The notes under the pieces: generated by a model | Seen by the model: the letters and a program-made list of their open reading frames with translations, nothing else | What the model was told of the DNA's origin: nothing | Databases searched by the model: none | From: an uncultured Eggerthella sp. | GTDB taxonomy: Bacteria > Actinomycetota > Coriobacteriia > Coriobacteriales > Eggerthellaceae | Length of the DNA: 9,031 nucleotides | Reading direction: 5' to 3' | Assembly: GCA_902470405.1 (NCBI GenBank) | Contig: CABRGJ010000018.1 | Location: 1-9,031, forward strand | In this document: in pieces, positions 6,529-9,031 of the stretch | Numbering within the stretch: position 1 is the first letter of the stretch | How the letters are laid out: each line of letters begins with the position of its first letter | Made by a program: the position numbers and the translations under genes

Positions 6529-7976
6529 TGCTCTTCGCACTCCCCTGATTCGGCGTCCTCATTCAAGCGATCTAGAGCGCGATGGGCGATCGACAAACCA
6601 GCCAGAAGACCACTCGCCCATGCCCAGTGAAGGTTGAATCCCCCACAGGGGCCATCAACATCAAGCGCCTCACCCGTTACATAGAGGCCCGGAATGCGCG
6701 CAACCTCCATCGTCTTCGAATCGATCTCGCTGACACGAAGACCACCTCGATGTACCTGACTTTGTTTTTCGTCGCCCCTGCCCACAACAGCGAGCTCGAA
6801 GCACTTGATGCATGAAGCGATATGCGCGATCCCCTGTTCTTGGACTCTTCGCTCGGGTGCGATGCAAAGATCGCGTGCGCTGAGGTCGCTACGATGAAGG
6901 AGTGCCGCAGCTAGCTCGGGCAAGAAGAATCCGCGCAAAAGCCCCTCGTATGTCAACGCCTGTCCTATTCTTGATTCATAAGACTGCGCACGATCAAGAA
7001 GCAGTTCATTCAGGCTCGCGATCGAAAGATCAGGTGCAAGATCGAGCACGACCACATCTCCTGGCTCCACGAAACGCGAAGCATTGAAAACAACGATGCC
7101 CGAGATGCCATACGTGCGAAAAAGCACTTCACCTTCTTCAGAAAAAGAACTGTTCGGGCAGCTCAAACGCGCACGAACGCGAATGCCATCGAGTCCCTTG
7201 AGAAAATGCGTGTCTGTTCGCAGCGGACCAAGAACGGAACAGAGCGGAGTGAATGCTGCATCCTCGATAAGACCTGATGCGCATAACGGACCAGCTGTTT
7301 GCCCGCCTGCTGCAAATACGACCGCGTCGGCAGCGAAACTAGCTGATCGCGCGCTATCGAGCGCATCTTGCAACTGAAGAGAGAAGCGATCGTTCTCCTT
7401 CCTGATCCGCGTTACCTCGATGCCAACAGCACGCTCGACACTGAAGCGATCAAGTTCTGCTCGTAAGACCTCGAGAACCGATGTCGCTTTATTCGAAAAA
7501 GGATAGAGAAGACCATCCGTATGAGCTGCCTCCCGCCATACGAGCCCAAGCTCGGAGAACCACCGTAAGACCGCATTGCTCCGCACCGCAGGAGCATGAA
7601 GCACAAAAGCGGATGCCTGTTCAGTGCGATCGGACGAAGCATAACTGCTCGAAGCATACGCGTCCTCGAGCGATTTAAAAACCTCATCGACGAACGAAGG
7701 CTGATTGAAGGCACTAGAGTCGATATTTGCGTGAGAGAAATTGCAACGACCATTACCGCTTCGCAGGATCGAAGAGCCGATCTTGCGCCCCTGCTCGATC
7801 ATTACCACGCGCAGCTGAAGATCGCTTGTTCGCACGTATGCTGCGATCGCACAGGCAGCAGCGATGCCAGATGCACCGCCACCGACGATGGCCACGGTAA
7901 AACAAGAGGTAGCCTGCGGAAATACCGCGGGTGATACCGCTCGTTTAGCGACCTTCTTGTTCTTTCGCTCGCTCAT
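6525..7976 (-). CDS. FAD-dependent oxidoreductase, HI0933/YhiN family
   Basis: This 483-residue cytosolic flavoprotein belongs to the HI0933/YhiN (COG2081) family, whose physiological substrate is not known. It has a basic 25-residue N-terminal extension, then the FAD motif AIVGGGASG (residues 29-37), the family hallmarks GRKIGSSILRSGNGRCNF (63-80), GEVLFRTYGISG (282-293) and GGLRVSEIDSKTME (411-424), and the C-terminal FAD-contact block GLYVTGEALDVDGPCGGFN (430-448). These are nearly the textbook signatures, so the family is secure and the protein looks intact. The ATG at 7976 has no Shine-Dalgarno site. A TATGAT box lies 6 bases before it, so the mRNA is probably leaderless; an in-frame stop shortly upstream and no good internal start support this start codon. 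Its stop TGA overlaps the ATG of the next gene (ATGA), implying translational coupling with a second, different flavoprotein. Confidence 0.93.
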   Translation of the reverse strand: MSERKNKKVAKRAVSPAVFPQATSCFTVAIVGGGASGIAAACAIAAYVRTSDLQLRVVMIEQGRKIGSSILRSGNGRCNFSHANIDSSAFNQPSFVDEVFKSLEDAYASSSYASSDRTEQASAFVLHAPAVRSNAVLRWFSELGLVWREAAHTDGLLYPFSNKATSVLEVLRAELDRFSVERAVGIEVTRIRKENDRFSLQLQDALDSARSASFAADAVVFAAGGQTAGPLCASGLIEDAAFTPLCSVLGPLRTDTHFLKGLDGIRVRARLSCPNSSFSEEGEVLFRTYGISGIVVFNASRFVEPGDVVVLDLAPDLSIASLNELLLDRAQSYESRIGQALTYEGLLRGFFLPELAAALLHRSDLSARDLCIAPERRVQEQGIAHIASCIKCFELAVVGRGDEKQSQVHRGGLRVSEIDSKTMEVARIPGLYVTGEALDVDGPCGGFNLHWAWASGLLAGLSIAHRALDRLNEDAESGECEEQ

Positions 7977-7982
7977 ATAGAT

Positions 7983-7988
7983 ATCATA
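7983..7988 (-). promoter_or_regulatory. -10 box (TATGAT) for the YhiN-type gene, likely leaderless
   Basis: TATGAT (one mismatch to TATAAT) ends 6 bases before the ATG at 7976, so transcription would begin at or within a base or two of the start codon. That agrees with the absence of a Shine-Dalgarno site. The -35 position falls at the foot of the preceding terminator hairpin, and no good -35 hexamer is visible there (GATCCC at 17 bases), so the promoter may be weak or activator-dependent. Confidence 0.45.
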
Positions 7989-7992
7989 CGCG

Positions 7993-8031
7993 TTTTAAAA
8001 CGAAAGGGATCGATCAAACGACCGATCCCTT
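7993..8031 (-). terminator. Intrinsic terminator after dfx
   Basis: Read on the minus strand, AAGGGATCGGTC (8031-8020) and GATCGATCCCTT (8015-8004) form a 12-bp stem with one G-U pair around a 4-base loop. The tail TCGTTTTAAAA follows. The T-run is on the minus-strand side only, so it terminates transcription coming from lgt-dfx. It lies 28 bases past the dfx stop and marks the boundary of the lgt-dfx unit. Confidence 0.8.
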
Positions 8032-8058
8032 CGACATGAACGCAACGATGCTTCGACG

Positions 8059-8436
8059 CTAAAGCTCCTTGACCCACAGGCCATGGATATTGCAGTAATC
8101 GTATACCTTGAGCGGATTCTCGCCTGGAGCAAGCGTGAACTGCGCCTCCGGCTTGTCGCCCGGATCGAGCTTCACATACTGGAAACCGCGATTCGTCTCA
8201 AGAACGATCATCGTGATCCAGTGGGTATCGATCATCGGATGCTCTTCTGCGCCGATCTTGACCTTGATATCATCAGCGATTTCGACAACAGGAACATGCT
8301 TCTCTAAAGAAGCATCGACGCTATCAGGGACGAGTTCGGTCATCTGCTGACCGCAGCAGAATAATGCCGGGCCTTCATCAAAGAGCTTGACGGCAATATT
8401 GCCACAATGTTCACACTTAAAGAACTGTAGTTTCAT
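8059..8436 (-). CDS. dfx: Desulfoferrodoxin (class I superoxide reductase)
   Basis: This 125-residue cytosolic iron protein reduces superoxide to hydrogen peroxide without making oxygen, an oxidative-stress defence typical of anaerobes. The N-terminal desulforedoxin-like domain carries the centre I FeS4 ligands Cys8, Cys11, Cys27 and Cys28 (KCEHCG ... CCGQQM). The neelaredoxin-like domain holds centre II: EKHVP (residues 45-49) gives the catalytic Lys46 and ligand His47, EEHPMIDTHWI gives His66 and His72, and YCNIHGLW gives Cys115 and His118. All ligands are present, so it should be a functional two-iron enzyme. Electrons usually come from rubredoxin or an NAD(P)H reductase; no such gene is in view, although two flavoproteins lie downstream. 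The ATG at 8436 has a strong AGGAGG site and lies inside the end of lgt. A terminator follows the gene. Confidence 0.97.
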   Translation of the reverse strand: MKLQFFKCEHCGNIAVKLFDEGPALFCCGQQMTELVPDSVDASLEKHVPVVEIADDIKVKIGAEEHPMIDTHWITMIVLETNRGFQYVKLDPGDKPEAQFTLAPGENPLKVYDYCNIHGLWVKEL

Positions 8437-9031
8437 GAGATTCCTCCTCTGCCTCGTTTATATGAGGACCGACTTGCGGTCTCTTTTTCACACAAGCATA
8501 TATAAGCAGAATAATACCGATTACAATGAGCGGCAGTGAAAGAAGTTGCCCCATCGTAAACCAATCTCCAAATAGGTAGCCGATCTGAACATCGGGCTGA
8601 CGGATGAACTCCACCAGAAATCGAAAGATACCATATCCCAGCAAGAAGGTTCCTATATAGCTTCCACGTGAAAACGGCGGTTTCTTGAATGACATCGCGT
8701 AAAGGATGACGAACAGGACCAATCCTTCGAGCAGCGCTTCATAGAGCTGACTGGGGTGACGCGGCACGATTCCTGCTGAGCCCCCAAATACCACACCCCA
8801 AGGAAGATCGGTAGGGGCACCCCAAAGTTCACCATTCACAAAATTCGCGCAGCGACCAAAGAACAAGCCGATCGGAACGCCGATGATAGCCACATCCACC
8901 AAAGAGAGATAGGGCATTTTGATCAGGCGCGCTGCAATGATGCCTGCAAGAAGCGCACCGATCAAGCCGCCATGAAAGCTCATCCCTCCATTCGAGAAAT
9001 TCAGGATCTCGAATGGATTGGCTGCATAGAA
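8417..9031 (-). CDS. lgt: Prolipoprotein diacylglyceryl transferase, C-terminal part (cut by window edge)
   Basis: Lgt is a multi-pass membrane enzyme that transfers a diacylglyceryl group from phosphatidylglycerol to the lipobox cysteine of prolipoproteins, the first step of lipoprotein maturation. The visible 204 residues enter at the right edge with FYAANPFEILNF and then show the hallmark GGMSFHGGLIG (active-site His), GRCANFVNGELWG (with the conserved Arg and Asn), PRHPSQLYEA and EFIRQPD. Four or five hydrophobic segments and a charged cytoplasmic tail (KKRPQ to the end) complete it. The N-terminal part, including the true start, is outside the window; the internal ATG at 8983 is the Met of GGMSFHGG, not the start. 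The stop lies 20 bases inside dfx, so the dfx ribosome binding site is within the lgt coding region. Confidence 0.96.
   Translation of the reverse strand, partial: FYAANPFEILNFSNGGMSFHGGLIGALLAGIIAARLIKMPYLSLVDVAIIGVPIGLFFGRCANFVNGELWGAPTDLPWGVVFGGSAGIVPRHPSQLYEALLEGLVLFVILYAMSFKKPPFSRGSYIGTFLLGYGIFRFLVEFIRQPDVQIGYLFGDWFTMGQLLSLPLIVIGIILLIYACVKKRPQVGPHINEAEEESHETTVL

Noticed and set aside
6529..6540. GTG start four codons upstream for the fusion protein
   Set aside because: The purine-rich site abuts the GTG with no spacing, while ATG 6528 overlaps the upstream stop as ATGA and gives the usual family N-terminus.
1..9031. Defence system, prophage, insertion sequence, CRISPR array or tRNA gene
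   Set aside because: I looked on both strands and saw no transposase or integrase motifs, no regularly spaced repeats, no cloverleaf and no flanking direct repeats; all the space is taken by chromosomal metabolic genes.

Overview
The window is a compact stretch of bacterial chromosome. Every gene I can support lies on the minus strand, so transcription runs from base 9031 towards base 1. By eye the base composition is roughly balanced, slightly above 50% G+C. A lipoprotein with its modifying enzyme Lgt, a class I desulfoferrodoxin (an oxygen-defence enzyme of anaerobes) and clear Shine-Dalgarno sites suggest a Gram-positive (monoderm) anaerobe. The overall flavour fits the anaerobic Actinobacteria (class Coriobacteriia) best, but that assignment is inference from gene content and not proof. 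There are no tRNA or rRNA genes, mobile elements or CRISPR arrays.

Layout in transcription order: (1) lgt, prolipoprotein diacylglyceryl transferase, cut by the right edge; (2) dfx, desulfoferrodoxin/superoxide reductase, overlapping the lgt end by 20 bases; (3) an intrinsic terminator, directly followed by a -10-like box almost touching the next start codon; (4) a YhiN/HI0933-type flavoprotein; (5) a 791-residue two-domain protein, an FAD-dependent dehydrogenase of the COG2509 type fused in frame to a complete YrdC/Sua5 (TsaC) domain, which makes the threonylcarbamoyl-adenylate used in tRNA t6A synthesis; its start overlaps the previous stop as ATGA; (6) an alpha/beta hydrolase of the monoacylglycerol-lipase type; (7) glpK, glycerol kinase; (8) rpiB, ribose-5-phosphate isomerase B; (9) an unrecognised lipoprotein; (10) glyA, serine hydroxymethyltransferase, cut by the left edge.

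How the genes may work together: the lipase-like enzyme and GlpK form a plausible route from acylglycerol to glycerol 3-phosphate, and RpiB and GlyA feed pentose phosphate and one-carbon metabolism. The order Sua5, RpiB, GlyA recalls the Bacillus subtilis ywlC-ywlE-rpiB-ywlG-glyA neighbourhood, with different genes in between. Lgt would lipidate the lipoprotein at its LSGC lipobox.

The most unusual item is the flavoprotein-Sua5 fusion. Other points of note are a probably leaderless start for the YhiN-type gene, loss in GlpK of the residues used for known allosteric and PTS control, and roughly three times as many GATC sites as base composition predicts.
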